Source: Actimicrobium antarcticum
GTDB lineage: Bacteria > Pseudomonadota > Gammaproteobacteria > Burkholderiales > Burkholderiaceae_D
Assembly: GCF_039536745.1 (NCBI RefSeq)
Contig: NZ_BAAAZE010000008.1
Location: 955,611-1,019,610, forward strand
Direction: 5' to 3'
DNA: 64,000 nt
Part shown: positions 25,260 to 34,519 of the stretch, piece after piece
How the letters are laid out: each line of letters begins with the position of its first letter
Numbering within the stretch: the stretch's first letter is position 1
Notes under the pieces: generated by a model
The model's database searches: none
What the model saw: only the letters and a program-made list of their open reading frames with translations
Told to the model about the DNA's origin: nothing
Translations under genes and position numbers: made by a program

Positions 25260-27227
25260 ATGGGCAAAATTATTGGCATCGACCTCGGCACCACCAACTC
25301 GTGCGTCGCCATCATGGAGGGCGGACAGCCAAAGGTTATCGAAAACGCGGAAGGCGCACGCACCACGCCATCGATCATCGCTTATCTGGATGATGGCGAA
25401 ATCATGGTTGGTGCACCGGCCAAGCGTCAGGCAGTCACCAATCCAAAGAACACGCTGTACGCAGTCAAGCGTCTGATCGGTCGCAAGTTCGACGAAAAAG
25501 AAGTGCAGAAGGACATCGGCCTGATGCCGTACCAGATCGTCAAGGCCGACAACGGCGACGCCTGGATCTCGGTGCGCGACAAGAAATTGGCAGCACAGCA
25601 GATTTCTGCCGAAGTGCTGCGCAAAATGAAAAAGACCGCCGAAGATTACCTCGGTGAAGAAGTTACCGAAGCCGTCATCACGGTGCCTGCGTACTTCAAC
25701 GACGCCCAGCGCCAGGCCACCAAAGACGCCGGTCGTATCGCCGGTCTGGATGTCAAGCGCATCATCAACGAGCCGACCGCTGCCGCACTCGCATTCGGTC
25801 TGGACAAGAACGGCAAGGGCGACCGCAAGATCGCCGTGTATGACCTGGGGGGCGGTACGTTCGACGTCTCGATCATCGAGATCGCCGATGTCGATGGCGA
25901 AATGCAGTTCGAAGTGCTGTCGACCAATGGCGACACCTTCCTCGGCGGTGAAGACTTCGACCAGCGCATCATTGATTTCATCATCGACGAGTTCAAGAAG
26001 ATCAACGGTATCGACCTGTCCAAGGATGCGATTGCACTGCAACGGATCAAGGGTTCGGCCGAGCGCGCCAAGATCGAATTGTCGTCGGCGCAGCAAACCG
26101 AAATCAACGAGCCATACATCGCCATGGCCAACGGCGCACCGGTCCATCTGAACCTGAAGATGACCCGTGCCAAGCTGGAATCGCTGGTCGAGGAACTGAT
26201 CCTGAAAACCATCGAGCCATGCCGCATCGCCATCAAGGATGCTGGCGTCAAGGTCACCGACATCGATGACATCATTCTGGTCGGCGGCATGACCCGGATG
26301 CCGAAAGTGCAGGAACAGGTCAAGGAATTCTTCGGCAAAGAGCCACGCAAGGACGTCAATCCGGATGAAGCGGTTGCGGTCGGTGCGGCGATCCAGGGCG
26401 CCGTGCTGTCCGGCGAGCGCAAGGATCTGTTGCTGCTGGATGTGACTCCGCTGTCACTTGGTATCGAAACGCTGGGTGGCGTGATGACCAAGATGATCAA
26501 GAAGAACACCACGATTCCAACCAAGTTCAGCCAGGTATTCTCGACCGCCGATGACAACCAGCCTGCGGTGACGATCAAGGTATTCCAGGGCGAGCGCGAG
26601 ATGGCTGCTGGTAACAAAGGCCTGGGCGAGTTCAATCTGGAAGGCATTCCACCGTCATCCCGTGGCACGCCGCAAATCGAAGTGACCTTTGACATCGACG
26701 CCAACGGCATTTTGCATGTCGGCGCGAAAGACAAGGCCACCGGCAAGGAAAACAAGATCACCATCAAGGCCAACACTGGTCTGACTGAAGAAGAGATTCA
26801 GAAGATGGTGCGCGATGCTGAAGCCAATGCCGAAGACGACAAGCGCCTGAAAGAACTGGCCGAAGCCCACAACCAGGGCGACGCATTGGTGCACTCCACC
26901 CGCAAGTCGCTGACCGAATACGGCGACAAGCTGGGCGCCGATGAAAAAGCCAAGGTGGAAAGCGCGATCGCGGATCTGGAAGCGGCCCTCAAAGGCAGCG
27001 ACAAGGCCGAGATCGATGCCAAGTCCGCCGCCTTGTCGACCGCAGCCCAAACCCTCGGCGAAAAAATGTACGCTGATGCGCAAGCCCAGCAGGCAGCTGC
27101 CGGCGCGGGTGACGCCAGTGGTGCCGGTGGTGCCGGTGGTTCTGGTGGTGCATCAGCAGGCGAAGGCAAGGCCAAGGAAGAAGATGTGGTCGACGCCGAC
27201 TTCAAGGAAGTTAAAGATAGCAAGTAA
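25260..27227 (+). CDS. dnaK: Chaperone protein DnaK (Hsp70)
   Basis: 655 residues starting MGKIIGIDLGTTNSCVAIMEGG. The ATPase domain carries IIGIDLGTTNS, the VYDLGGGTFDVSIIEI phosphate-2 motif and ILVGGMTRMPKVQ; the substrate-binding domain has TPLSLGIETLGGVMTKMI, and the acidic tail ends EEDVVDADFKEV as usual. A Gly/Ala-rich linker of repeated GAGG units lies near the C-terminus. It folds and refolds proteins with DnaJ and GrpE. AAGGAAAA precedes the ATG; a longer frame upstream is read-through of the leader. Confidence 0.97.
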   Translation: MGKIIGIDLGTTNSCVAIMEGGQPKVIENAEGARTTPSIIAYLDDGEIMVGAPAKRQAVTNPKNTLYAVKRLIGRKFDEKEVQKDIGLMPYQIVKADNGDAWISVRDKKLAAQQISAEVLRKMKKTAEDYLGEEVTEAVITVPAYFNDAQRQATKDAGRIAGLDVKRIINEPTAAALAFGLDKNGKGDRKIAVYDLGGGTFDVSIIEIADVDGEMQFEVLSTNGDTFLGGEDFDQRIIDFIIDEFKKINGIDLSKDAIALQRIKGSAERAKIELSSAQQTEINEPYIAMANGAPVHLNLKMTRAKLESLVEELILKTIEPCRIAIKDAGVKVTDIDDIILVGGMTRMPKVQEQVKEFFGKEPRKDVNPDEAVAVGAAIQGAVLSGERKDLLLLDVTPLSLGIETLGGVMTKMIKKNTTIPTKFSQVFSTADDNQPAVTIKVFQGEREMAAGNKGLGEFNLEGIPPSSRGTPQIEVTFDIDANGILHVGAKDKATGKENKITIKANTGLTEEEIQKMVRDAEANAEDDKRLKELAEAHNQGDALVHSTRKSLTEYGDKLGADEKAKVESAIADLEAALKGSDKAEIDAKSAALSTAAQTLGEKMYADAQAQQAAAGAGDASGAGGAGGSGGASAGEGKAKEEDVVDADFKEVKDSK

Positions 27228-27271
27228 AATTGCTGCACTACTACGTCGAACGGTGCACGCCGTTTCGACTC

Positions 27272-27306
27272 GCCGAGTTGAGCACGCCGCTCGCCTCGGC
27301 TTTTTT
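27272..27306 (+). terminator. Rho-independent terminator/attenuator between dnaK and dnaJ
   Basis: GCCGAG (27272-27277) pairs with CTCGGC (27295-27300) and is followed by six T. Because dnaJ starts only 27 bases later with no other promoter apparent, this probably attenuates rather than ends transcription and makes DnaJ scarcer than DnaK. Confidence 0.7.
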
Positions 27307-27332
27307 GTTTAGATTTTAGAGGGTGCCGAGAA

Positions 27333-28478
27333 ATGGCGAAGCGCGATTTTTACGAAATACTGGGTGTAGCGAAAAACGCTTCTGACGAAGATATCAAGAA
27401 GTCGTACCGCAAACTCGCGATGAAACACCATCCTGACCGTAACCCGGACAGCAAGGGATCGGAAGACAAATTCAAGGAGGCCAAGGAGGCCTACGAAATG
27501 CTGTCCGATCCGCAAAAACGCGAAGCGTATGACCGCTACGGTCACGCCGGTGTCGATCCCAATATGGGCGGCGGCGGTGGCGGCGGGGCCGGTGCAGGCG
27601 GATTCTCAGATGCCTTCGGTGACATCTTTGGCGATATTTTTGGCAATGCCGCCCGCGGCGGTGGTGGCGGTGGCCGTAGCGCCGGACCGCAGGTTTATCG
27701 CGGTGCCGATTTGCGCTACAACCTCGACATCACGCTGGAACAGGCGGCACACGGTTTCGATACCACGATCCGCGTTCCTTCCTGGGACAGCTGCGAAATC
27801 TGTCACGGCAGCGGTGCCAAGCCAGGCACGCAACCGACCACGTGTCCGACCTGTGGCGGTCATGGTCAGGTCAGGATGCAGCAGGGCTTTTTCAGCATCC
27901 AGCAAACCTGTCCGAAGTGCCATGGTACTGGCAAGGTGATTCCGGAGCCGTGCACCACGTGTGCCGGTGCCGGTCGCATCAAGCGCAACAAGACACTCGA
28001 AGTCAAAATCCCGGCCGGTATCGATGATGGCATGCGGATACGCTCGTCCGGCAACGGTGAGCCGGGCATGAACGGTGGCCCGCCCGGTGATCTGTATGTC
28101 GAAATCCATATCAAGCAGCATCCGGTGTTCCAGCGCGAAGGCGACGACCTGCATTGCGAGATTCCGATTTCATTTACCAAGGCGGCTCTTGGCGGCGAGA
28201 TCGAGGTGCCGACCCTGAGTGGCAAAGCGTCATTCACCTTGCCCGAGGGTACTCAGAGCGGCAAGACATTCCGTTTGCGCAGCAAGGGTGTCAAGGGCGT
28301 GCGTTCGGGGTATGCCGGCGACCTGTTCTGCCATGTCGTGATCGAAACGCCGGTCAAGTTGACCGAGCGCCAGCGCGAGCTGTTGCGCGAGTTCGAGGAA
28401 CTCACGGCAGAGGGCGGCGCGAAACACAGCCCGCAATCGAAATCCTGGAAAGAGAAGGTCAAGGGATTTTTCGAGTGA
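27333..28478 (+). CDS. dnaJ: Chaperone protein DnaJ (Hsp40)
   Basis: 381-residue type I DnaJ. The J-domain has the HPD triad in MKHHPDRNP, followed by a Gly-rich linker, four CXXCXGXG zinc modules (CEICHGSG, CPTCGGHG, CPKCHGTG, CTTCAGAG), and two beta-barrel substrate domains. It stimulates DnaK ATPase and delivers substrates. It is transcribed with dnaK through the attenuator and followed by a strong terminator. Confidence 0.97.
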   Translation: MAKRDFYEILGVAKNASDEDIKKSYRKLAMKHHPDRNPDSKGSEDKFKEAKEAYEMLSDPQKREAYDRYGHAGVDPNMGGGGGGGAGAGGFSDAFGDIFGDIFGNAARGGGGGGRSAGPQVYRGADLRYNLDITLEQAAHGFDTTIRVPSWDSCEICHGSGAKPGTQPTTCPTCGGHGQVRMQQGFFSIQQTCPKCHGTGKVIPEPCTTCAGAGRIKRNKTLEVKIPAGIDDGMRIRSSGNGEPGMNGGPPGDLYVEIHIKQHPVFQREGDDLHCEIPISFTKAALGGEIEVPTLSGKASFTLPEGTQSGKTFRLRSKGVKGVRSGYAGDLFCHVVIETPVKLTERQRELLREFEELTAEGGAKHSPQSKSWKEKVKGFFE

Positions 28479-28503
28479 TTTGACTGACTAGTGCCGTATG
28501 GCG

Positions 28504-28545
28504 AAAACCGCCGCGTTCCCATCTTGGGGCGCGGCGGTTTTTTTA
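28504..28545 (+). terminator. Rho-independent terminator after dnaJ
   Basis: AAAACCGCCGCG (28504-28515) pairs perfectly with CGCGGCGGTTTT (28530-28541), giving a 12-pair stem with the T-run continuing to 28544. It ends the grpE-dnaK-dnaJ unit. Confidence 0.9.
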
Positions 28546-28797
28546 TCTCTGCATGTGGTTCGGCATTCAGTTAATCTGTGGCGATTTGATTTCCACAAAG
28601 AACTAAATGTTTGGATCGGCAACGGCTTGACAGCCGATCCACACAGAATTGGGGGGAGCTGAGCTAACCAGCCGGGCCGATGCCCGCTTTATCTTGGTCG
28701 AGATAGCCAGTCACAAGTTTTTTGTAAATTAAACAAAACGATAAGTTAACAATGCGCCTTAAATTGCGGCATACTTTGAGTTCAGGATATTACTTAT

Positions 28798-29916
28798 ATG
28801 CAAACAATGCTTGAGATCACTCCTTCAGTCGCGGCCAGTCATAGTCATCAACTACGGGCCGGTATGCCGACCGTTCTGGTGCTCGATGACCAGAGCACAG
28901 GGCGCCTGATCCTTGCCGAAGTAGTCAGGGGGATCGACCGCAACATCAATGTTGTCATGTATGACAATCCGATCGAAGCGATCGCGTATATCAGTGAAAA
29001 TCCGGTCGATCTGGTGCTGACCGATTACAAAATGCCGCTGCTCGATGGTATCGAAACCATCCGTCGCATGCGCAGCCTGTACACCTACGAGCAGTTGCCA
29101 ATCGTGATGACAACGGTGGTCAGCGATCGGGAAGTGCGTCACAGTGCGTTTGAAGCGGGTGCCACCGACTTTCTGATTCGTCCGGTCGATCCGATTGAAT
29201 GTCGCGCGCGTTGCCAGAACCTGCTGAACTTGCGCCAGCAGTACCTCATCATCCTGAACCATGCCAGCGAACTGAAACGGCACGTCAGCGAAGTCACCCG
29301 TGCATTGCGCTTGCTTGAAGTCGATACCCTGTCTCGCGTGGCGCGCGCCGCCGATCTGCGCAATGCCATCCGTGGTCCGCATCTCAAGCGCATGGCCTGT
29401 TACTCGGCATTGATCGCGCGGGGCATGGGTTTGTCAGAGGGCGAAGTCGAAGCAATCGAGTTGGCCGTGCCGATGCATGATCTTGGCAAGGTCGGCATCC
29501 CGGATGCCGTCCTGCAAAAAAGCGGCCCGCTGACACCCGAAGAAAAAGGTGTCATGCAGTCAACTACGCAGATCGGCTACGACATCCTGAAAGACAGCCC
29601 GTCTCCGTTTCTTCAAGTAGCAGCCCGGATTGCCCTGAATCATCATGAAAAATTCGATGGCACCGGCACTCCGTCGGGTTTGCGCGGGTCGGCGATTCCG
29701 CTGGAAGCGCGCATCGTCGCGCTGGCCGAGGTATTCGATGCAATGACTTCGGCACGGCCTTACGGGAAGGCCTGGGAATGGCCCGCCGCGATCGCACATC
29801 TGGCCAGCGAAAGGGGCAAATACTTTGATCCGGAAGTGGTCGACGTATTCATTCGCCATGCCGACGAGGCCGCCACGATTTGCGCGGCGCTGGCCGATCA
29901 GCCCACATCACCGTAG
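28798..29916 (+). CDS. rpfG: RpfG-type response regulator with HD-GYP domain (variant GYP motif)
   Basis: 372 residues. An N-terminal receiver domain (VLVLDDQSTGRL, phospho-Asp in LVLTDYKMP, Lys position in FLIRPVDP) is joined to an HD-GYP domain that in RpfG degrades cyclic di-GMP. The HD pair is intact in MHDLGKVGIPD. The GYP motif, normally HHExxDGSGYP, reads HHEKFDGTGTP here, and the later AD-x-FDAL is AEVFDAM. It lies five bases before rpfC's first possible start. AGGA about twelve bases before the ATG is the only ribosome-site candidate. The gene order rpfG-rpfC with rpfF convergent marks a DSF quorum-sensing locus. Confidence 0.88.
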   Translation: MQTMLEITPSVAASHSHQLRAGMPTVLVLDDQSTGRLILAEVVRGIDRNINVVMYDNPIEAIAYISENPVDLVLTDYKMPLLDGIETIRRMRSLYTYEQLPIVMTTVVSDREVRHSAFEAGATDFLIRPVDPIECRARCQNLLNLRQQYLIILNHASELKRHVSEVTRALRLLEVDTLSRVARAADLRNAIRGPHLKRMACYSALIARGMGLSEGEVEAIELAVPMHDLGKVGIPDAVLQKSGPLTPEEKGVMQSTTQIGYDILKDSPSPFLQVAARIALNHHEKFDGTGTPSGLRGSAIPLEARIVALAEVFDAMTSARPYGKAWEWPAAIAHLASERGKYFDPEVVDVFIRHADEAATICAALADQPTSP

Positions 29917-29939
29917 CCGTGGTGAGTCGATCGCGCTCC

Positions 29940-32105
29940 ATGCTGAACGCGTTGCGCGCTGCCATGGGGGGCGCGCGTCGCTTCGCCCGTCATCCCAACA
30001 GCGAGCATGAGCAAGGCTTGGTACGCATTGCGATTGGCGTACTGATCTGCGTCTTCGTACTTTGGCATACGCCAGTTGCCGCAATCTCTCTCCGGCTTGC
30101 GCTGGTAATCGGGTTTTTTCTGTGCCTGAGCAGCCTGATCCTGTTGTCGATTGCCTTTCATCCGCAGCCTGTGATTGCGCGGCGCGGTCTGGCAATCCTG
30201 AATGATGCAGCGGGTATTACCTGCGGTATTTTGTATGCCGGCGAACTGGGCGTGCCGCTGTACCTGTTTTATTTGTGGATCACGTTTGGCAATGGTTTTC
30301 GCTTTGGAAACGCTTACCTGTATGCCACGCTGGCGGCCTCGCTGACCGGGTTTTCGCTAGCGCTCCTGTTTGTCGATTATTGGCAGGTGCACCGGGCGCT
30401 CGGTGCTGGCTTGTGGGTCGGGATGATACTGGTTGGCCTGTATTTCAGCACGCTGGTGACCCGTCTGACCCGGGCGCTGCAACAGGAAGAAGCCGCCAAT
30501 CAGGCCAAGCGCAGTTTCATTTCGTCGGTCAGCCACGAACTGCGGACGCCGCTCAATGCCATCATCGGCATGACCGATCTTCTGCAAAGCACGCACCTCG
30601 ACCACGGGCAGAAGGAGATGGTGTCCAGCCTGGACAATGCCTCCCAACTAATGCTGGCACTGATCGAGGATGTGCTGGATTTCGCCAAGATCGAAGCCGG
30701 CAAGGTGGTGATCGAAGACATTGACTTCGACTTGCACCAGCTGGTTGGCGGCATCCTCGACATCTTCAAGTACCAGGTGAATGCACGCGGCCTGCAACTG
30801 GTGACCGACATCGACCCTGACACGCCCGGTGCGCTGCGCGGTGACCCCCACCATTTGCGACAAGTACTGGTCAACCTGATGTCGAATGCGATCAAGTTCA
30901 CGGAACAAGGCGGTATTGTGTTACGCATCAGGTTGCCAGCCTCGGCATCGGCCTCGGCACCGCGAGATATCGACCATGTGCGCCTGCGCTTTGAGGTGGA
31001 AGACACTGGTATCGGCATCGGGCCAGCTGCGCAAGGCCGCATTTTCGACAGTTTCGTGCAGGCAGACGAATCGACCACGAGGCGATACGGCGGTACCGGA
31101 CTGGGCACCACCATTTCGCGCCAGCTGGTCGGGCTGATGGGTGGGGAGCTTGGTCTGCGCAGTACACTTGGCGTCGGCAGTACTTTCTGGTTTGAACTTG
31201 ATGTCTGCCGACAGCAGCCGACTCTGACTGGTGCGCCGGTGGCCTTGACGATGTCGCCACCGCCGCCATTGCCCGTGACGCCGTTCATACCGTTGCGCTT
31301 GCTGGTCGCCGACGACAATGCCACCAACCGCACCGTGATCCGCCAGATGCTGGAGCGCGCCGGTCATCAGTGCGTACTGGCCGAGGATGGGGAACAGGTG
31401 CTGGACCAGCTCGAACAGGACAGTTTCGATGCCGTGATCCTGGACATGAATATGCCCAACATGAATGGACTCGAAGCGGCACGGGCAATTCGCTTCATGG
31501 AATCGCCGGGTAGCCATTTGCCGCTGATCATGCTTTCCGCAGACGTCAATGCCGAGACCCGCGCCGACTGTGCGACAGCAGGTATCGATCACTTTTTATC
31601 CAAGCCGATCCGTATAGATGCCTTGCTGCAAACCCTGGACGGGTTGATCCTGCAGTATGGCAAGATGCGGCTGCCCGCCATGTCGCAGCGCGAGGCGCTG
31701 GTACGACCGTTGCTGATACAGCCGGATGCCGCCGCCGTGGTGCTCAATTACGCCACGCTGGCCGAGCTCGACGCGATCGGCCAGAATCCGCAATTCGTGT
31801 CTGGCCTGATGACGGGTTTCATCGTTGATGCGCGCTCGCTGATGGCGCAGGTGGAACAGGCGCGCGAGGACAACGACATCGCCCGGCTGAGGGATGTCCT
31901 GCATGCCTTGAAAGGCTCGGCAATGAGTATCGGAGCACTAGCCCTGCGCTCCACGTGTGCCGCACTGGAAGACGCCAGTGATGCCGACCTCGCGCGTGAT
32001 CCGTCAGCCGTTGTGGCGCTGCTGCAGGATGCAGTGACCACACTGCTGGCCGCGCTCGACCAATACCAATGTACCCGCCAGCAATTGCTGGCAAAGGTGC
32101 ACTGA
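29940..32105 (+). CDS. rpfC: RpfC-type hybrid sensor histidine kinase
   Basis: About 721 residues. The N-terminus has four to five membrane helices (from VRIAIGVLICVFVLW to GMILVGLYFSTLVTRL) forming the 7TM-like RpfC sensor. Then come HisKA with the phospho-accepting His in SSVSHELRTPLN, HATPase_c (NLMSNAIKFTEQGG, FEVEDTGIGIG, GGTGLGTTISRQL), a receiver (LLVADDNATNRT; Asp in AVILDMNMPNMNG), and a C-terminal HPt with LHALKGSAMSIGA. It senses DSF fatty acids and passes phosphate to RpfG. No clear ribosome site is seen; a GTG at 29922 or an ATG at 29964 are alternative starts. Confidence 0.9.
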   Translation: MLNALRAAMGGARRFARHPNSEHEQGLVRIAIGVLICVFVLWHTPVAAISLRLALVIGFFLCLSSLILLSIAFHPQPVIARRGLAILNDAAGITCGILYAGELGVPLYLFYLWITFGNGFRFGNAYLYATLAASLTGFSLALLFVDYWQVHRALGAGLWVGMILVGLYFSTLVTRLTRALQQEEAANQAKRSFISSVSHELRTPLNAIIGMTDLLQSTHLDHGQKEMVSSLDNASQLMLALIEDVLDFAKIEAGKVVIEDIDFDLHQLVGGILDIFKYQVNARGLQLVTDIDPDTPGALRGDPHHLRQVLVNLMSNAIKFTEQGGIVLRIRLPASASASAPRDIDHVRLRFEVEDTGIGIGPAAQGRIFDSFVQADESTTRRYGGTGLGTTISRQLVGLMGGELGLRSTLGVGSTFWFELDVCRQQPTLTGAPVALTMSPPPPLPVTPFIPLRLLVADDNATNRTVIRQMLERAGHQCVLAEDGEQVLDQLEQDSFDAVILDMNMPNMNGLEAARAIRFMESPGSHLPLIMLSADVNAETRADCATAGIDHFLSKPIRIDALLQTLDGLILQYGKMRLPAMSQREALVRPLLIQPDAAAVVLNYATLAELDAIGQNPQFVSGLMTGFIVDARSLMAQVEQAREDNDIARLRDVLHALKGSAMSIGALALRSTCAALEDASDADLARDPSAVVALLQDAVTTLLAALDQYQCTRQQLLAKVH

Positions 32106-32112
32106 GCTTTTT

Positions 32113-33060
32113 TTAGCCATGTGCCAGGGACAGTTCCTGCGGTTCCAGTGCAGTGCCGCTGTCACGTGCTTCCTGCTGGCGCAATTGCGAACGCACCAGT
32201 CGGCCCATCATTTTCAGATCCTTGTCTTGCAGGCGCAATGCCGCATCGACCCATACTTCGGTAATGCCGATCAGCTCGTCATACGACACCGGTTGCGTGT
32301 GGCGACGGCATTCGAACAGCGCGCGCATGCCGTTCAGATGTCGTCCGTGTTGCCGCGCGTAGTTGGTAACCGCCGCTTCGCCCTGGCCGGTTGGCACGAC
32401 CAGGTCGACCAGTCCCAGAGCAAACATCTCCTGTGCCGTATAAATTTTTCCGCTCAGGATGATTTCTTCGGCCTTGCGGGCTCCGACCCGGCGACTCAGC
32501 AAGCTGTAGGCGCCCATGCCCGGAAACAGATTGAACAGGATTTCCGGAAAACCCATGCGTGCGTGTTCTTCGGCGATCAGGACATGGCTGGCCAGTGCGC
32601 TCTCAAAACCTCCACCCAGTGCCTCGCCCTGGATCAGCGAGATTGTGGTGACATTGGTTTTGAAGCTTTCCAGCCGATGCTGCAGGGTATCGACACACAG
32701 GCGGGCGTAATGCAACAGGGCCTCGCGGTCGCGCGAGCTGATCAATTGCCTGAACAACGCCAGGTCACCGCCATAGCTGAACACATCCGGAATGCGCGAC
32801 GCACCCACATGAAAATCTACCGGATACAGAGTCCCGTCAATCTCCACCTGGCCGCGATTGATTTCCAGTCGCTTGTCGCTGCGGCGGATTTCGTTGAGCA
32901 GGCCGAGGTTGAAGCAGGGCGCTCCGGCAGGTTTCATGAACGTCCACAACACCTTGTTTTCGGCGTCATATTCCACGTCGATCTGGCGAAATGCGGTGAC
33001 GGGTATGCCTGCCGATGTCAGCGGCAGGCGCAAATTCTTGTGTTCGGTCATTGCGTTCAT
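32113..33060 (-). CDS. rpfF: Diffusible signal factor (DSF) synthase RpfF, crotonase family
   Basis: 315-residue enoyl-CoA-hydratase-like enzyme that makes cis-2-unsaturated fatty acid signals from acyl-ACP. The oxyanion-hole region is intact (GEALGGGFESALASHVLIAEE) and two Glu residues, 153 and 173 (in GFESA and GFPEIL), are spaced 20 apart, as are catalytic Glu141 and Glu161 of the Xanthomonas enzyme. It converges with rpfC, with only seven bases between the two stops. The chosen start MNAMTEHKN has AAAGGC upstream; a longer frame adds 31 residues. The C-terminus is a little longer than in Xanthomonas. Confidence 0.9.
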   Translation of the reverse strand: MNAMTEHKNLRLPLTSAGIPVTAFRQIDVEYDAENKVLWTFMKPAGAPCFNLGLLNEIRRSDKRLEINRGQVEIDGTLYPVDFHVGASRIPDVFSYGGDLALFRQLISSRDREALLHYARLCVDTLQHRLESFKTNVTTISLIQGEALGGGFESALASHVLIAEEHARMGFPEILFNLFPGMGAYSLLSRRVGARKAEEIILSGKIYTAQEMFALGLVDLVVPTGQGEAAVTNYARQHGRHLNGMRALFECRRHTQPVSYDELIGITEVWVDAALRLQDKDLKMMGRLVRSQLRQQEARDSGTALEPQELSLAHG

Positions 33061-33318
33061 GATGTTTGCCTTTTGTGTGGTCCGGATTTTGCCGCTGCTT
33101 GCTTGGTGGGTGATTTTCAAGTTCGGACTTAGTGTAGGCAGGTTGTCGAACAATCAAATCGCAGAAAAGGATGGCTTTTCTCTAATATAAAATGCTTTTA
33201 AAAAAGTGTTTCATAGGAAATTTCGACGGATGTCACAACCTATTCCCCAGGTGCGTGCGGCTCGCCGGGTCGCACTGCGTGGTAAGGTGAGCCTCCTTAT
33301 TTTTGCCACACACCGACG

Positions 33319-34482
33319 TTGAACGCCTCTCAAAAACGACTGCTGCTGATCGGTGGCGGTCACTCCCACCTGTTTGTCCTCGAAGCCTTGCGCAAGCAAC
33401 CGTCCGCCGCGCGGGCGCAGCTGGATGTCACGCTGCTGAGCAGCGATCTGGACACGCCGTATTCCGGCATGCTGCCTGGGCTGGTTGCCGGACATTACCG
33501 CAGCAGCGAATGCCATGTCGACCTGCGCGCGCTGGCCGCTGAGGCTGGCGTGCACCTGCTGCCTGCGACGGTCGAACGGCTCGATCTGACGCGCAATTGC
33601 GCCTATTCGGCGACCGACTCCTGGTCATTCGACGTGGTCTCGCTGGATATCGGCTCGACGCCTCCGGTCAACAGCATTCCCGGCGCGCGCGGTCTCGGAT
33701 TGACGGTCAAGCCGATTGACCGTTTCCTGCAGCAGTGGGCCGGCTTGCAAAGCCACGTTGATGCGCTGGCTCGCCCGATCCATCTGGTGATGGTCGGCGG
33801 TGGCGCTGGCGGGGTGGAACTGGTGCTGGCCATGGCGCACCGGTTGCAGGCGCACCGGCATCAGGTCAAATGGTCGCTGGTCAGCCGCGGCGATCTGTTG
33901 CCCGGCTATCCGCGTCGCGCCGCCCGGCTGATGGCGCAGCGACTCGCCGCGGCGGGTATCGCCATTCGCACCGGCAGCGCCATCGTGCGCGCCGAAGCCG
34001 ACCGGATTTATTTTGCCGATGGCAGCCAGGCGGCCTGCGACCAAGTGCTCTGGGCTACCGGTTCGGCTGCGCAGTCGTGGCCGGGTGCGGCCGGTCTGGC
34101 GTGCGTGGACGACGGCTTCATCAGCGTTAATGCGCACTTGCAATCGGTTAGCCATCCGCACGTGTTCGCCGCCGGCGACATCGCCACCGATACGACACAA
34201 CCCCGGCCCAAGGCCGGCGTGTTTGCGGTGCGCCAGGGACCGGTGCTGGCAGACAACCTGCTGCGGTATGCCTCCGGCCAGCCGCTGTTGCAGTACCGGG
34301 CGCAGCGCGATTACCTGTCGCTGCTGTCGACGGGCGGGCGTCACGCGATCGGTTGCTGGTATGGACTGGTGTGGCAAGGCGACTGGGTCTGGCAATGGAA
34401 GAACAGGATAGATCGGAAGTTCATGGCACGATTCAGCGCACCATTTGAAGCAAATCGCATTACCCCACCGGCAAGTCTGTAA
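33319..34482 (+). CDS. FAD/NAD(P)-dependent oxidoreductase of the SelD-N-terminal-like/NDH-2 type
   Basis: 387-residue flavoprotein: FAD-binding LLLIGGGHSHLFVLEAL near the N-terminus, the NAD(P)-binding VMVGGGAGGVELVLAM in the middle, and the HVFAAGDIAT motif near residue 285. The GGGHSH start and STPYSGMLPGLVAGHY-like segment (here DTPYSGMLPGLVAGHY) mark the group found fused or next to selenophosphate synthetase SelD, but no selD is present here. No ATG is available near the conserved start; translation appears to begin at TTG (33319). It may act as a quinone or disulfide reductase; the substrate is unknown. Confidence 0.75.
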   Translation: MNASQKRLLLIGGGHSHLFVLEALRKQPSAARAQLDVTLLSSDLDTPYSGMLPGLVAGHYRSSECHVDLRALAAEAGVHLLPATVERLDLTRNCAYSATDSWSFDVVSLDIGSTPPVNSIPGARGLGLTVKPIDRFLQQWAGLQSHVDALARPIHLVMVGGGAGGVELVLAMAHRLQAHRHQVKWSLVSRGDLLPGYPRRAARLMAQRLAAAGIAIRTGSAIVRAEADRIYFADGSQAACDQVLWATGSAAQSWPGAAGLACVDDGFISVNAHLQSVSHPHVFAAGDIATDTTQPRPKAGVFAVRQGPVLADNLLRYASGQPLLQYRAQRDYLSLLSTGGRHAIGCWYGLVWQGDWVWQWKNRIDRKFMARFSAPFEANRITPPASL

Positions 34483-34519
34483 AATCACGCGCGTCTTGAT
34501 CTATCCAGAAAGCAATGCC

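Noticed and set aside
24393..25260. Searched for a CIRCE element upstream of grpE and dnaK
   Set aside because: No TTAGCACTC-N9-GAGTGCTAA-like inverted repeat is present; sigma-32 promoters explain the control.
25646..26776. A 376-codon frame antisense to dnaK
   Set aside because: Ser/Pro/Arg-rich shadow of the highly conserved Hsp70 gene; such antisense frames recur on dnaK in many genomes.
27110..27165. GGTGGTGCC-like repeats in dnaK
   Set aside because: They encode the in-frame Gly/Ala-rich flexible linker common near the DnaK C-terminus, not a mobile or regulatory repeat.
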